Positions 20,065 to 31,161 of a stretch of DNA of 64,000 nucleotides are shown in pieces; within the stretch, counting starts at the first letter, position 1, and each line of letters starts with the position of its first letter. The notes under the pieces were generated by a model. It made no database searches, was not told the DNA's origin, and saw only the letters and a program-made list of their open reading frames with translations. Origin of the DNA: Yarrowia lipolytica (Eukaryota; Ascomycota; Dipodascomycetes; Dipodascales); NCBI RefSeq assembly GCF_001761485.1, contig NC_090775.1, positions 1,240,001-1,304,000 on the forward strand, given 5' to 3'. The translations under genes and the position numbers were made by a program.

Positions 20065-21612
20065 TTAAATATCAGAGTCTGAGTCGGTGCGATTCAGTTC
20101 GTATTCGCGTTGGTCGGACTCGGTGTCTGCATCATCATAGAACGCCGCAGCATTTTTCATGTATCCCATGAAGGAGTGGATTGCCTGTTTGGTAGTCGTC
20201 TTGGAAGGCTCAGGCTCTCCCTGTTCATCGTCTCTTGATCTCGTCGACTGTACATATTCACACACCTGTCTGTATCTTTCCGTTAGGTCATGGAAGCCAC
20301 CGCTGAGTTTGAAGTTTCGCCATACCTCCAGGTTGATGGTGTAGAAACCCACAGAGTCAACGGGAGAACCTGTAGAAAAGGGGATGATAGGAGGAGTTTG
20401 TTCGCTAGAATCTTTTGTAGCTCCCCTTGCAAAGTATGTCTTTCCCGTGTTCAGATCTCCAACTATACAGCCCTGTGTGTCGCGGGCAGTGACCAAGTGT
20501 TTGTTTCGGGAGCCCTGAGAGAGTCTCCATTTGGAGCTGTGATCCAGGGCTACGTCGAAGGGTCCCAATGCCGGGAATTTGGGGTTCCAGGACGTCATCA
20601 CCCCCTGTTCTTGTGTCTCCATGTCTATCCACAGTCTGTGAAGAAGTCCGCAAGCGAATACAAACACATATCCGTTGTGGGGAATGGCAAACTTCATACT
20701 TCCGTCTTTGAACGAGTCAATGGTCCATCTGAACTGTCTAGGAACTGCACAGAGCTTTATCACCGTCTGGTCAACTGTGGGCAGCATGTATGCTAGGTAC
20801 GACATCTCTGGAGAGAAGCGGTAGTGTCTGATGATGAGTGCTCCTGCTGCTCCAGGAACGAGATTGACCACCGCAGTTTCCAAGTGCACGGGGCCGCGAA
20901 ATTGACGCGCGTTGGGGTCGTTGCTGATTACAACCATGCCCTTTTCATCTCGTGGCTGCGATTCTTTGTGCAGTATCTCGTCGACTGGAAAGTCGTGGTC
21001 GTCGTTGTATTGAACGTGGAGTAAAGTGTCGTTTTCAGCCATGACTTCCACAGGCACATTCGGGTTCTCGTGTCTGACTTGAAGACCCGAAGAACTGGTG
21101 GATACAAGTTCTTTCTCACTATGGGGGTAGTACTCTTCTTCGATAGGGTCGTAGTTGTTCTTCTTGACGACCATTGTAGTTAGGTCAATCTCATAATTGT
21201 GCCACATGACTCTGGTTCCCTCCATCACTCCCTCGGTGGGTCCACATGTACTCGCAAGTCGGAAATCGTTAAAGATGGGACTCATTGACTGACGCAGCTG
21301 GTCGTCTTGGGCCACATCTGTTGGTACCACACTGACAACATCTGTAGAACAATTGGCCACTACTTCTCCTAGATTTTCAATAGAAGTATGACTTTTCGAT
21401 CTAGCGACAAGTACCCGGGCGCAATCAGCCCATTTTGTAAAGTGGTCACTCAGCTGAAACCAAGGAGCCCGTCTCTGCACCATTCCCTTAATCAATGTGT
21501 CCTCCAAACCGTGGAACACTTGAGCTGTGAGCTGGCACACTTGACTGAGAGCAATGCACGACTCCAAGGAGCTGATTTCGAATATCAGCAACCAAATGTC
21601 ATTATTGAGCAT
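20065..21612 (-). CDS. F-box-like protein, hypothetical
   Basis: A 515-residue protein beginning MLNNDIWLLIFEISSLESCI and continuing LSQVCQLTAQVF. This fits an F-box (residues 1-35), which would bind Skp1 in an SCF ubiquitin ligase. The remainder has no recognisable WD40 or LRR repeats but contains alternating beta-rich segments that could be a divergent substrate-binding propeller. The acidic tail ends DSDSDI. Its stop is only 71 bp from the stop of the convergent septin-like gene, so their 3' UTRs probably overlap. I do not recognise an orthologue; F-box proteins of this style tend to be lineage-expanded. Confidence 0.6.
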   Translation of the reverse strand: MLNNDIWLLIFEISSLESCIALSQVCQLTAQVFHGLEDTLIKGMVQRRAPWFQLSDHFTKWADCARVLVARSKSHTSIENLGEVVANCSTDVVSVVPTDVAQDDQLRQSMSPIFNDFRLASTCGPTEGVMEGTRVMWHNYEIDLTTMVVKKNNYDPIEEEYYPHSEKELVSTSSSGLQVRHENPNVPVEVMAENDTLLHVQYNDDHDFPVDEILHKESQPRDEKGMVVISNDPNARQFRGPVHLETAVVNLVPGAAGALIIRHYRFSPEMSYLAYMLPTVDQTVIKLCAVPRQFRWTIDSFKDGSMKFAIPHNGYVFVFACGLLHRLWIDMETQEQGVMTSWNPKFPALGPFDVALDHSSKWRLSQGSRNKHLVTARDTQGCIVGDLNTGKTYFARGATKDSSEQTPPIIPFSTGSPVDSVGFYTINLEVWRNFKLSGGFHDLTERYRQVCEYVQSTRSRDDEQGEPEPSKTTTKQAIHSFMGYMKNAAAFYDDADTESDQREYELNRTDSDSDI

Positions 21613-22303
21613 TTTAGCTGTACTTTGGTGTCTTTTTCAAGCTTGCAAGTGGCTTCTGGGTATCAATAAGGCGAGTAGTGTGGATATATGGAAGTGTTCG
21701 TCTCCTACATACAACATGCATCCGGTATGCATGAGGGACATATTCTTGCATGTCCGATATGGATGAAAAATTAATATCAATAATATAAATTTACAAATAT
21801 ATAAAATATATAATATATTAAAAAAAAATTAAAAAAGCACCAACAAAATGACCACCAGTAAAGGCCTGATAACCATGGTAGACGAAAATAAAAATAATTT
21901 TTGGCTTGGAATTCTCTGTAGATTCAATACTCTTGTTTTAATTCTTAGCCGGACGGAAAATCCACAACTTGAAATCAATATCACGGAATGTATTCGCAGC
22001 ATGAACATCAATCCCTGAACGGTTACAGTATGTACAGTAATGTACTCGTAGGCTCCAAGAAGTAATACTAATGATATGAGATTATGGCTGCTAAGAGATA
22101 CTTGGTAATAGTTACGATAACAATCAGGGACAACTTGGATAATAGATAGATATAATATGTATGTACATTGTTAAAGAGTTGGCATGAGAAAGTCCAAGAG
22201 TCACAGGACCCTTATGGTACTTAGTAAAGATCCAATTCAAGCATAAATGGCGCGAAATTCTCAGGAGGTATTTTGTTGGTAACAATGGTTTGCCCCAAAG
22301 TGC
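21613..22303. other. AT-rich intergenic region
   Basis: It lies upstream of the F-box-like gene. Bases about 21765-21960 are strongly AT-rich, with runs such as ATATAATATATTAAAAAAAA. No gene is seen. Confidence 0.5.
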
Positions 22304-23452
22304 TTAGGAAAACACAACCAGCTCATTGGGAATCTCGTGCTTCAGCTCATCGATCAAGAAGCCTGACTCAGAACCATAGGCCAGCATGTTTTCCATGACC
22401 TTGGGCTTCTCCTCGACCAGCTCTTCCACAATGGGCGAGCACTGGAAACAGACACTGGTCTTGCACTCCTGGATCGTCACCATCGGCAGCTCTTCGTTCA
22501 ACCAGTCGGGTTTATCATTAAGAGGGAACATGGAAGGGTGGAAGACAGCCTTGAATTTTACCTCCTTTCCCTTCTTCAGCTTAGCTCCGGGGTCGAGAAC
22601 CAGCATAGATGCCCGGTTTCCCCATCCTCCTCCTCCAGCAATCACCTTGAAGGTATCGTCTCCCAGCGTAGCAAAGACCAGAGTGTCCTTGGAGGGATTG
22701 GCAACTAGAGTGGGACAGTTCTGCAGGAAAGATGATGCGGGAAGACCGTTGATCTCCTTGATGAGGTTCTCCCGGCATTGTGTGATGGTTTGCGTCTCGT
22801 TCTTGTAGTCGAACAGCTCGAGAGCAGGGGTCCAGTTGTCTGTCTTCTTGAGCTCCGCAGCACTCTCAAAAGGCAGATTGACGGCAATGGCAGCGAGGTT
22901 GTGGCCATTGTTGACGTCGTTCGAGTGTCTGTCGGAGAAGAAGAGGGTCGACTGGCTGCCTGATGTAAAGAGGGTGTTTGCCAGAGGCATGACGACGTTA
23001 GTAGCGCCAAACGAGACGGACAGCAGCGAGGTCTGGGTCGTCCAGTTTGTTCGGCCCACGCTGAGGCCTCGGGAATCGGACAGCGGCGATCCGGGATCTT
23101 CATGGCCCTCCATGGACACTGTATCCTTGAAGGTCATTTTTCGATCGAACCATACGGCAGACAGACCGTCTCTGGAGCAGGAGGGGCCCACCGTATCGAC
23201 GGCTGCGGCGACAATCTGAATGTCGGGATGCTCACTCTGGATCTTCTCGGTGGTGGACACGAGGTTTGTGGCATACTGGGCGGTTGCGGTAAGAAACAGC
23301 GACTTGGCCTCGGGTACATTCTTTCGGGTCTCGAGAATCTGGGAGAAGACCGAGTCCGCCGAGACAGCAGGGGCAATTGCCGTGACGGCGTGGTGCAAGT
23401 CTCGTCTCTGTGTCACTTGTCGGACTAGCGATATCGTGGTTCGTTTGAACAT
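22304..23452 (-). CDS. Uncharacterised, probably mitochondrial protein (weak FIST-like resemblance)
   Basis: A 382-residue protein from the ATG at 23452 (context CACAATGTTC). An in-frame ATG at 23500 would add 16 residues. The first residues, MFKRTTISLVRQVTQRRDLHHAV, are basic and hydroxylated with no acidic residue, a good mitochondrial presequence. The body begins by handling VVAAAVDTVGP-like and GLSAVWF segments and ends with a glycine-rich GGGGWGNRASMLVLDP loop followed by an acidic C-terminus with CKTSVCFQCSP. The VxAxVDxVxx...GLS pattern is reminiscent of fungal FIST-domain proteins, but the match is weak and I assign no function. Confidence 0.6.
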   Translation of the reverse strand: MFKRTTISLVRQVTQRRDLHHAVTAIAPAVSADSVFSQILETRKNVPEAKSLFLTATAQYATNLVSTTEKIQSEHPDIQIVAAAVDTVGPSCSRDGLSAVWFDRKMTFKDTVSMEGHEDPGSPLSDSRGLSVGRTNWTTQTSLLSVSFGATNVVMPLANTLFTSGSQSTLFFSDRHSNDVNNGHNLAAIAVNLPFESAAELKKTDNWTPALELFDYKNETQTITQCRENLIKEINGLPASSFLQNCPTLVANPSKDTLVFATLGDDTFKVIAGGGGWGNRASMLVLDPGAKLKKGKEVKFKAVFHPSMFPLNDKPDWLNEELPMVTIQECKTSVCFQCSPIVEELVEEKPKVMENMLAYGSESGFLIDELKHEIPNELVVFS

Positions 23453-23962
23453 TGTGAGGTGGGGTGGAAAGATGGCGTGAAGTTTGATCTGAAGATGCAT
23501 GAGGGCGTTTACGACAATTAAGGCGGCACATAAAGCGATAAAAAATGGGCAAATTTGGGGTAAAATTGTATCAAGGCGAATAAATTGTGCCCTCTACAAA
23601 ACTTGGATTTATTTGCTTGTTTTATTTTAATTGACCCGTATTTTTAGCCAGCTCTATTATGTGCTTTGCAAAAACCCACAAATCAACAACCACCAATTTC
23701 GATGACTAATGGGAGTCAGAAACATTAGTCATGAGAGCCATCTGATACGAGAAACTACAACCACCATGCCCCGCTCTCTTTTCGTAGTGCACAACTAAAT
23801 CCTCCAAGCCAATGGCACACTACCTTTTACGATCCCACTTGTTACCATACATTGATGAGACATGCCTTCCAGATGGCGTGGTGGTCTGATGAGAAATGCT
23901 GCTGTCATGTCCTACACAAGAGGGATTCATTGAGTGCATGTCTATTAGTTTACAGGTGCGAG
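23453..23962. other. Intergenic
   Basis: It lies between two minus-strand genes and is AT-rich near 23560-23700. No gene is seen. Confidence 0.5.
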
Positions 23963-24934
23963 CTACAACTTGTTGATATACTTGGGATCAATGCCCCGAA
24001 AGGTGTCCTCCACTGTCTGCTTCAACGTGATGTACTTTCGAGGGAACACCTTGTTGGTCTTGGAGTTGTCGTATCGGAAGGCCCGTTTCAAACCAGAGTA
24101 GTCGCCCGGAGTCCCCTTGTCAGCATGGAATTCGGGAAACTCCTTGTTGGTGATATCCAGAATCTCCTGGCGGGTGTAGTAGCCTCCAATAGTGAGCCAT
24201 CTGGCTGATTCCGTGGCATCAATGGCAGCCACGTGGGCAGCAGCTGTATCTCGGACGTCGACATACGTTCCTGCGTATCTGAAGTTAGACCCCTTTTTGA
24301 GCGCGTCCACCAGCTGTTCGTTGGAGGTGTTGAGGGTGTCAGTCTGTCCGTAGACTGGTCCAAACACCAGAGGAGGCAGAATTGTGACCAGGTTGTACTT
24401 GGCCTTCTTGTGCAGTTCCCACGCTGCCTTTTCGGCAAAGGTTTTGGAGCCTCGGTACGTGAAGCTGCCTCCCTTCTTCTCGGCGTCCTCCCACGAGATT
24501 CCGTTCCACGAGTCCTCGGTGATGATCTCGTTGTAGTCGTCAATATACTTGATGTCCACCACGGCCGCCACCGAGGAGGTGACAACTACGTGAGTCACGT
24601 GCTCGGGAATGGCGTTCAGCACCGCCTTGGTGCCGTTCACGGCTGGCTGAAGAACCTCCGTCAGGGGGTCGGTGAAGTTGAAGTGGAACGGTGATGCGGT
24701 GTGGATCACTTTGGTGATTTGTGGGTTCTTGTTGAAGATGTCCTTGACCTCGGACTCGGATTCAATGTCTGACAGAAGCACAAACTCGACACTCTTGCCC
24801 TCGAATCGTTTCTTCAGAAAGTCCACCTTGGACTCGGATCGGTAGGTGGCTACCACGGAGAGACCCTTGCTAAGCAGTTGGTCGAGGACGTGAGTGGCAA
24901 TGAAGCCTGTGGATCCGGTGAGCAGTACAGACAT
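23963..24934 (-). CDS. GRE2-type NADPH-dependent short-chain reductase (copy A)
   Basis: A 323-residue extended short-chain dehydrogenase/reductase. The Rossmann motif TGSTGFIA is at residues 7-14. The catalytic YxxxK appears as YRGSK, and an HTASPFHFN segment is typical of the dihydroflavonol reductase/GRE2 group. These NADPH enzymes reduce aldehydes and ketones such as methylglyoxal or isovaleraldehyde; the substrate cannot be told from sequence. A TATATATA (24985-24992) lies about 50 bp upstream of the ATG. Copy B, about 650 bp upstream on the same strand, is a clear paralogue, so the pair arose by tandem duplication and has diverged considerably. Confidence 0.85.
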   Translation of the reverse strand: MSVLLTGSTGFIATHVLDQLLSKGLSVVATYRSESKVDFLKKRFEGKSVEFVLLSDIESESEVKDIFNKNPQITKVIHTASPFHFNFTDPLTEVLQPAVNGTKAVLNAIPEHVTHVVVTSSVAAVVDIKYIDDYNEIITEDSWNGISWEDAEKKGGSFTYRGSKTFAEKAAWELHKKAKYNLVTILPPLVFGPVYGQTDTLNTSNEQLVDALKKGSNFRYAGTYVDVRDTAAAHVAAIDATESARWLTIGGYYTRQEILDITNKEFPEFHADKGTPGDYSGLKRAFRYDNSKTNKVFPRKYITLKQTVEDTFRGIDPKYINKL

Positions 24935-24984
24935 GGTGTTTGTGATTGGGCGTAAGATGAACCCTCGAAAGCGGACTCACGGGG

Positions 24985-24992
24985 TATATATA
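24985..24992 (-). promoter_or_regulatory. TATA box of GRE2-like copy A
   Basis: TATATATA inside the palindrome GGTATATATACC, about 50 bp upstream of the ATG at 24934. Confidence 0.55.
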
Positions 24993-25105
24993 CCATCTCC
25001 CTCCAATTACAAATACACTTTGGTGGCTGATTACGAATGAAACGCTGTTTCGGCACAATATGCGAGATAGTGTGGGACAACGTGGGGGGCGCAGATTGGC
25101 ACAAG

Positions 25106-25107
<2 letters not shown>

Positions 25108-25134
<27 letters not shown>
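25108..25134. repeat. (TA)n microsatellite
   Basis: About 13 TA units, some 175 bp upstream of GRE2-like copy A. Confidence 0.9.
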
Positions 25135-25136
<2 letters not shown>

Positions 25137-25583
25137 TATCAAAGTGACATAAAATTCTGATTAATTCGGAATAATCTGAGAAAAAACACTGGAGTACTTC
25201 TCCGATCCAATTGGTACTCGTGCAAAAAGACACATCCCACAATTGTTACAACATGCTACAACATCTTATCTCATGAAGCTGTCAGACCCCAGATGTCAAA
25301 CTCTCCCGGCGATTTGTCATGGCTTGAGTAAGCCTGACTGATGATGATGAGTAGAGAGCTGGGCAATTGGAGAATCATAGAACAGACTTGAAAGGAATGT
25401 ATTCGTCTTTATGAGAAGTCTTTAGAGAACATCGTTGTGGCGTATGTTGTTATACTCTCGACTATTTCGGCAAACAGTGCATTCTTTAGTTACTGTTAGT
25501 TGGATATTAGATAAAATATTAGCTAGTATGATATCAGTCACCACTTCAAAACATTTATTTTATATATTACTGTATCGTACTGT

Positions 25584-26612
25584 CTACTCCTCCTTCTTAA
25601 CTTCCAACCACTGGGCAACGAAGTCGTGGATGGTTTCTCGGAGAGGAGTAAACTCGAACCCAAGCAGCTTCTTGGTCTCGGTGTTGTCAAAGTTGAAGGT
25701 CTTGGCCTCAATGGCTTCGACCTGATCAGGATGACCAACGGCAATCTTGCCCTTGAGCTCGGGGAAGTCCTCGTTGATGTAGTTAAGCAGTCGCTGGGAG
25801 CAAAACTTGTCGGAACAGAGCATGAGTCGCTTTCCATTGGTCTTGTCGTCCAGAGCAACCACATGACCCTTGGCAACGTCTCGCACGTCGACGCAGAAGG
25901 AGTTGTACTGTCCGACGCCTTCATCAGAGTCCTTGACCTCCAGAGCATGAGTGACAATGTCTCCGTTGGAGGTGTTGAGGCTCTTGAGGTCGGGCTTGGT
26001 GATGGAGGGGCCAAACACCAGAGAAGGGTTGACGGTGGTGAGCTGGAAAAAGGGCTTTTCGTTCTCAACAAAGTCCCAAGCAGCCTTCTCGGCAAACTTC
26101 TTGGATGCAAAGTAGGTCAGAAACTCCACATTGCCGGCGCCCTGCTCCCAGGTGATTCGGTTCCAGCTCTTCTCGTCCACGGTCACGGAGGGATCGAACA
26201 TGTCGTCGGCGGTCAGCATGGACACAAACGACGACGTGACCACCACCTTGGTCACCTGGGGACCGTGTTTCAGCACAGACTGCAGCACTGTGTTTGTGCC
26301 CTCCACGGCCGGCTCCAGCATGTCCTTGATTGGGTCCTTGATGTTGAAGTGGAAAGGAGAGGCAGTGTGCAGCACTTTGCCAATTTCGGGGTGCTTGTCG
26401 AACAGTTGGTCAAACTCCTTGGCAGATCGAATGTCGGAAACCGTCTCGAGAATGAGCTTCTTGTTGGCAACGGCGTCGGGGAAGGCGGCTTCCAGAGCGG
26501 CGCCCTTCTGGGGGCTTCGGATCGTTCCAATCACGCTGTGGCCGTTTTTCAGCAGCTGGTCAATGCAATGGGCGGCAATAAATCCCGTGGCGCCGGTGAC
26601 AAGAATGGACAT
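25584..26612 (-). CDS. GRE2-type NADPH-dependent short-chain reductase (copy B)
   Basis: A 342-residue extended SDR with TGATGFIAAHCIDQLL at the N-terminus (nucleotide-binding motif at residues 6-13), the HTASPFHFN signature, and catalytic YFASK. It is the tandem paralogue of copy A: both share the same domain order, the same KAFAEKAAW-like segment after the active site, and the same C-terminal LGF/FPRK-type ending region. Its promoter is separate. Methylglyoxal or isovaleraldehyde reductase activity is possible by family; the substrate is unknown. Confidence 0.86.
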   Translation of the reverse strand: MSILVTGATGFIAAHCIDQLLKNGHSVIGTIRSPQKGAALEAAFPDAVANKKLILETVSDIRSAKEFDQLFDKHPEIGKVLHTASPFHFNIKDPIKDMLEPAVEGTNTVLQSVLKHGPQVTKVVVTSSFVSMLTADDMFDPSVTVDEKSWNRITWEQGAGNVEFLTYFASKKFAEKAAWDFVENEKPFFQLTTVNPSLVFGPSITKPDLKSLNTSNGDIVTHALEVKDSDEGVGQYNSFCVDVRDVAKGHVVALDDKTNGKRLMLCSDKFCSQRLLNYINEDFPELKGKIAVGHPDQVEAIEAKTFNFDNTETKKLLGFEFTPLRETIHDFVAQWLEVKKEE

Positions 26613-29600
26613 TGAGGATGTGAGGGCGTAGCTAGAGTCGTGGTTAGTTCTACACCACTCTTTACTTTGGCGCTGCTTATATTATAATTGCGATGACTCG
26701 TGTGAAAAGCTTACTGCGCAAATGAGTCTAAACGTGCATGAGTGGGTATTGTACCAGCGCACTAGACAACGATGATGCGGGACTTAGTGGACTTGGAGCA
26801 AGGTTCCAGATGGCTCGGAACGGAGGGTAGTGACTGTTTCCGTTTTTCCGCTTTGCGCTTTTTCGCACACCGGCATTCCTGCGCAAGTTGAACCCACTCT
26901 TGTCAGGTCTTCTATCCCTTCAGGTCACATGACTTGAATGACTCAAATTATGCGTACCCTTGTGCTCATGACTCAAGCCAGTATAAATGTCATAAATAAG
27001 CCTCCACCAATAATAATACACGTGCTGGGCCGGAGGCGGGCGACCGACTGACCGAAACACTACCACCTACGAGTGGTGATTATCAGGCCAGCAATGTATG
27101 GACGTAACATACGCCGGGTGGGATGCGGAGAGGGTGTATCGGCTTGCGCACTTTTAGCACCGCACTAAAAGGAGACGATGCGACGTTGCACTATTCTGTC
27201 CTAAAGATGGCTGGCGGTAGAACAGAGGCACGGCTAGACATGTTCGGGTGGATAACGGCAACTATTTAGAATCAGTATTGTGTTGGTTCCAAGCTGTACC
27301 AATAGTTATTTGCCGTTTGTATCGTTCAAACTGTCAACTACACGTTACCAGTACCGTACCAGTACTAGATACGACGCTACAGTATGTGCCAGAGACTACC
27401 GATACTCCAACTACCTGTAGCGGGACCATTGAACGTCATACATGCACCGAAACCCCTCTTTGCGTAGCACTTCATGGAGTGATGGAGCGGTAGAGCTCAG
27501 ATACATGTCGGACTTTGTCAGCATGTGCCTATCTCCGAATCTTTTGGAACAGATGACAAACATATACAAACGTTCATATAGAGTCTCGTACTTGGAATCA
27601 TGGAAAAATGTATAGCCCTAGAGTGGCTCTGTAGACACGGCATTGTGTTATTCTTTTGATAAGGAACATCTAATCCCTCAACAGTAGGCAGTATGAGACA
27701 TCAACTCTATCAAGCATCTCCAAAGGCCTTTATTACTGCTACGAGTACTACTTGTAGTGCTGGTATTTGTTCTTGTACTTTCTCCAAACAAAATATTCAT
27801 TTCTGTCAGACAAGATCACTTTTGTCTTGCTCGAAACTAGTCGCTGATATCGGCATTTGTCTGCAACTTGACGCTCAACAACAGCACATTAGCGGGGCTA
27901 TAGAGAGCAAGAGAACTCGGAACTTGATTGCTGCTATTTTCTCGTTAGTAAGATCCTGGCATTGCAAAGTGTTATGTTGACAACGTGGCAGTGGTCATCG
28001 GATAATGCATAACCACACATCCGTCATGCACTCCCATCAGAGGTGGAAATGACTATCAGGGAAAAAGCAGGGAGAGGGTGAGAAAAAAGGAAGTTCTATA
28101 AGAAACATTCGTCGATTGCTAATCTGGTTTTGAACTCCCCAAGTTGTCAGCTTTTCTCTCCGTCGATTTCTGTTCCATAGTTGATGTCGAATCACATTCC
28201 GAACACATTCCAGGACGAACCCAGAACAAGCCAAGGGAAGAAACAAACAAAGGTATCTTTGAACAAACCAAATATCCTTATGGAATAGCTGCCTTACAGT
28301 TCCATACCTACCACAATGTAGCCATCATGCATGGTGCAAGTACGAGTACAGTACTCGCTCACGTATGGTATGGCATGTGTGATACGCGATTCCGACTCTA
28401 TACGTACGACACGTTCACGTCTGCAATACGTATTTGGATCGACGTCCTTAGCACAGTTACCAGAAGTAAACAATGGATCCTCCTGGTCCCTTATCGTCAG
28501 GATACGAGCACTTGAGAAAGTGTCAACCCAAAAGACATTCAAATATGCAAAGAGGATCCATTTTCCTCTAAAAGTACTACGGGGCTCCTTGGGGGATCTT
28601 TCTTGGCGTTGGTACACTGGAGGCCTTCTTGTTTCACTTGTGTCTCTGACCCTGGATATATGTTTATGTCCTGAGCATCTTTCTTATCGTTACCGTTGCT
28701 GAAGTATCCCTGGGTGTTTGGAATGGGTTCTGTAACATGAAGTAAAGGCCGCTGCGGAATCGCAAGCATCATACAGGAGTCCTATTGTTATTATGGTGCC
28801 GTTTCCATAGTAGCAGGACCCGCGGTCTATGCACGGCTTGATCAACAAACCTAGCGAATCTCTACAGCGTGTGCAGAGGTGACTCTGGTGTCTTAGAAGG
28901 ATCTTGACGATCGTGTGTCAGGAGGAGTGGGGTTATCACATGGAAGGCAAGCGAAGAGAGTGGTGAGGAACAAGAGGCAACGGAAAGGAAGATGAAGATG
29001 ATTGCCAGCTCCTGACTCTTTTCTTGGGTTAGATGTTGTTTCCGAGACGGACTCCGAGACGATATCCCTGTTACACGTGAAGGACAAGTCTGTCAGCCGT
29101 AAAAGAAATTCTCAAATCCAAGTTTGCCCTGGTTCTGGCACGTCCACACACTGTGCCTGTGCGTTTGCGCTGTCTCATTTTAATTAACAGAAGCTTTTCG
29201 CCGTAGAGCGCCTCTTGATGAAAAAAAAACCATGTAACATGGAGCGCGACGATCTGCCAATCCTCGACGACTATCCCTGGACAATGCGAGAGCGCCAATC
29301 CCCCACAAGGTTGAATTGTGGTGGGAAAAAGCAAAGGGGAGCCAGACCAAAGTGGAAAAAGGAATTAGCAGGAGAAAATGCGGGACGCTGGCGTCTGGAT
29401 TGGGATAAAATGTTCGTTCCAGGGTCACAGCCGATAGAACGGCGTCGCGTCGCGTGGAATGGACGTGCCCCCTATGAGGGAGAAACCAACCAGGATACTG
29501 CATTCAAGGTATTGGTCCGTTAACCCACTTTGGTCCCCCGGTGACATTCTTCGTTCCTGTACCTCGCATACGCTCTTTCAGCACACCACAGAGCCGTTGC

Positions 29601-31161
29601 ATGCGACAGCTGATGGACACATGTCTTGAGTGGGCTGTCCGCAAGATTTCAGAGTGTGTAGAAAGGTGAGTTGAAGGATGTCAAAAGACTAAGCGAAAAT
29701 TTGAATGCTTGTCTGGTTGCAGTTTAGTTGGATAGGCCCAACCCCACTTGGCTGCAAGTAGAAGGCAACCGCGGCCCTGCCCTGAACATGCCTCGGGACC
29801 CTGGACATGGCCCCGGCTCCTGACAATAGATGCCGTCGTACCGAAACAATAGCCATGTCACTGCTATCGATATCCCCCCCCCCTTAGAAACCCAATACCT
29901 TGCTGCTACTTGTTTCTTGCCTATGATGGACGGGATGATAAACACAAGATTCGGACTTGTTCGGTCGTCTCAAACGGGACTCAACCCGAAGACAAGGCCC
30001 TGGAGGTGGTCGATGGCGGTAGACGAGCTAATTGAGCACTAAACAAGTTTTTGCGGTGCCTGAAAAGGAAGACTCGATGGAACAATGTATTATCTCTGCC
30101 ACCATGATGAGATATGTGAGCAACCCCCGCAGAGTTGGCAACTGCCGACGTTACCTTCCCCCATTGTCCATCAGTCAATGAGATCAGAGACAGCAAAATC
30201 GTGTTTGACAAGGTCGAAAGACGTGCCTGGAAACCAGCTGAGACACTGCCGGACGGTTATATACGTTCTCCGGCCACCAGCGGGCTTGCTTGGAGTACCC
30301 CTCACATGTGTTAAAAATCATAAACCCGGTCTCTGTCATACATGAGACAGGTGTAGCCAGCTCTGTTTGAAAACTTCTCTGCAGTAGAGGAGCGGAGTAA
30401 CGCTGGCGAGGGAGTTATGGAGTGCGTGTGGGGGGTCTACCGGATCTCCAAGTCGCAAAATGGATGTCATTGACTGTACGGAATCGTTCATGGTCTATGT
30501 TCTTGGGTTCTTTCAGGTATTCCATCTGACACTATGCTCCACTCAAAAGGCCATCTTTACGAGATGGATAAACCGGAATAGCCACACTTGCCACTTGCCA
30601 CTTGCACTTGCCATTGAATCGAGAAAGTGGCACATGTCCAATGACGCTGTCTTCCGCCTCAACTCAACTCAACACATGGTCTCTCTTTTGGCTCGATGGA
30701 TGGACGGCTCCAAGCTAGATTTTCTCACGGAGACTGCAAGGTTGGCTTAGACAGACTGAAAGTGCGGGTTTAGAAGTGATCTGAACAGCTGAAGACTTGA
30801 CCAGCTCGTGATGACGCCACAATTGAGTACTGATATCTACCTATTCGCTTAACCAGTCATAGGTATACGTTCTTCTTGAACTTGTACCACCCACGCCGAT
30901 CCAAAAGGCCTCTATCTCCATCATATTTCTTCTTTCAAGCAGGGCGCACTGAAAGCGTCCGCGAGAGTCTGAGCCAAATTGCTTTTTCGATAGGCGGTCT
31001 GTTTGACTCCTAGTTTGACATTCCAGGGTGCAAGTCTATCACGAAACAAGTTTCGTATTCACGGTTCCTCAGGACTAGTGGTTCACAATTTTTTGAATCT
31101 AAATTAATTAAATAGGGTAGTAGGGATTTTGAGAAAGAATGGCTAGGGACACTGGTCACGC
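26613..31161. other. 4.5 kb stretch without a recognisable gene
   Basis: Many short frames (60-123 codons) overlap on both strands, none resembling a known protein and none with clear splice partners. Features seen: scattered GTAC/CTTGTA words (for example near 27745 and 28334), a CCACTTG heptamer repeat near 30583-30614, and a C10 run near 29874. I found no tRNA B-box, no LTR-like ends and no recognisable transposase fragment. It may hold a non-coding RNA, a decayed gene or only spacer. Confidence 0.5.
30583..30614. repeat. Short CCACTTG repeat
   Basis: Four near-copies of the heptamer CCACTTG, head to tail. Confidence 0.7.

Larger units (their letters stand above)
24935..25583. other. Intergenic between GRE2-like paralogues
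   Basis: It holds the copy A promoter, with a TATA box at 24985 and a (TA)n microsatellite at 25108-25134. No gene. Confidence 0.55.
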
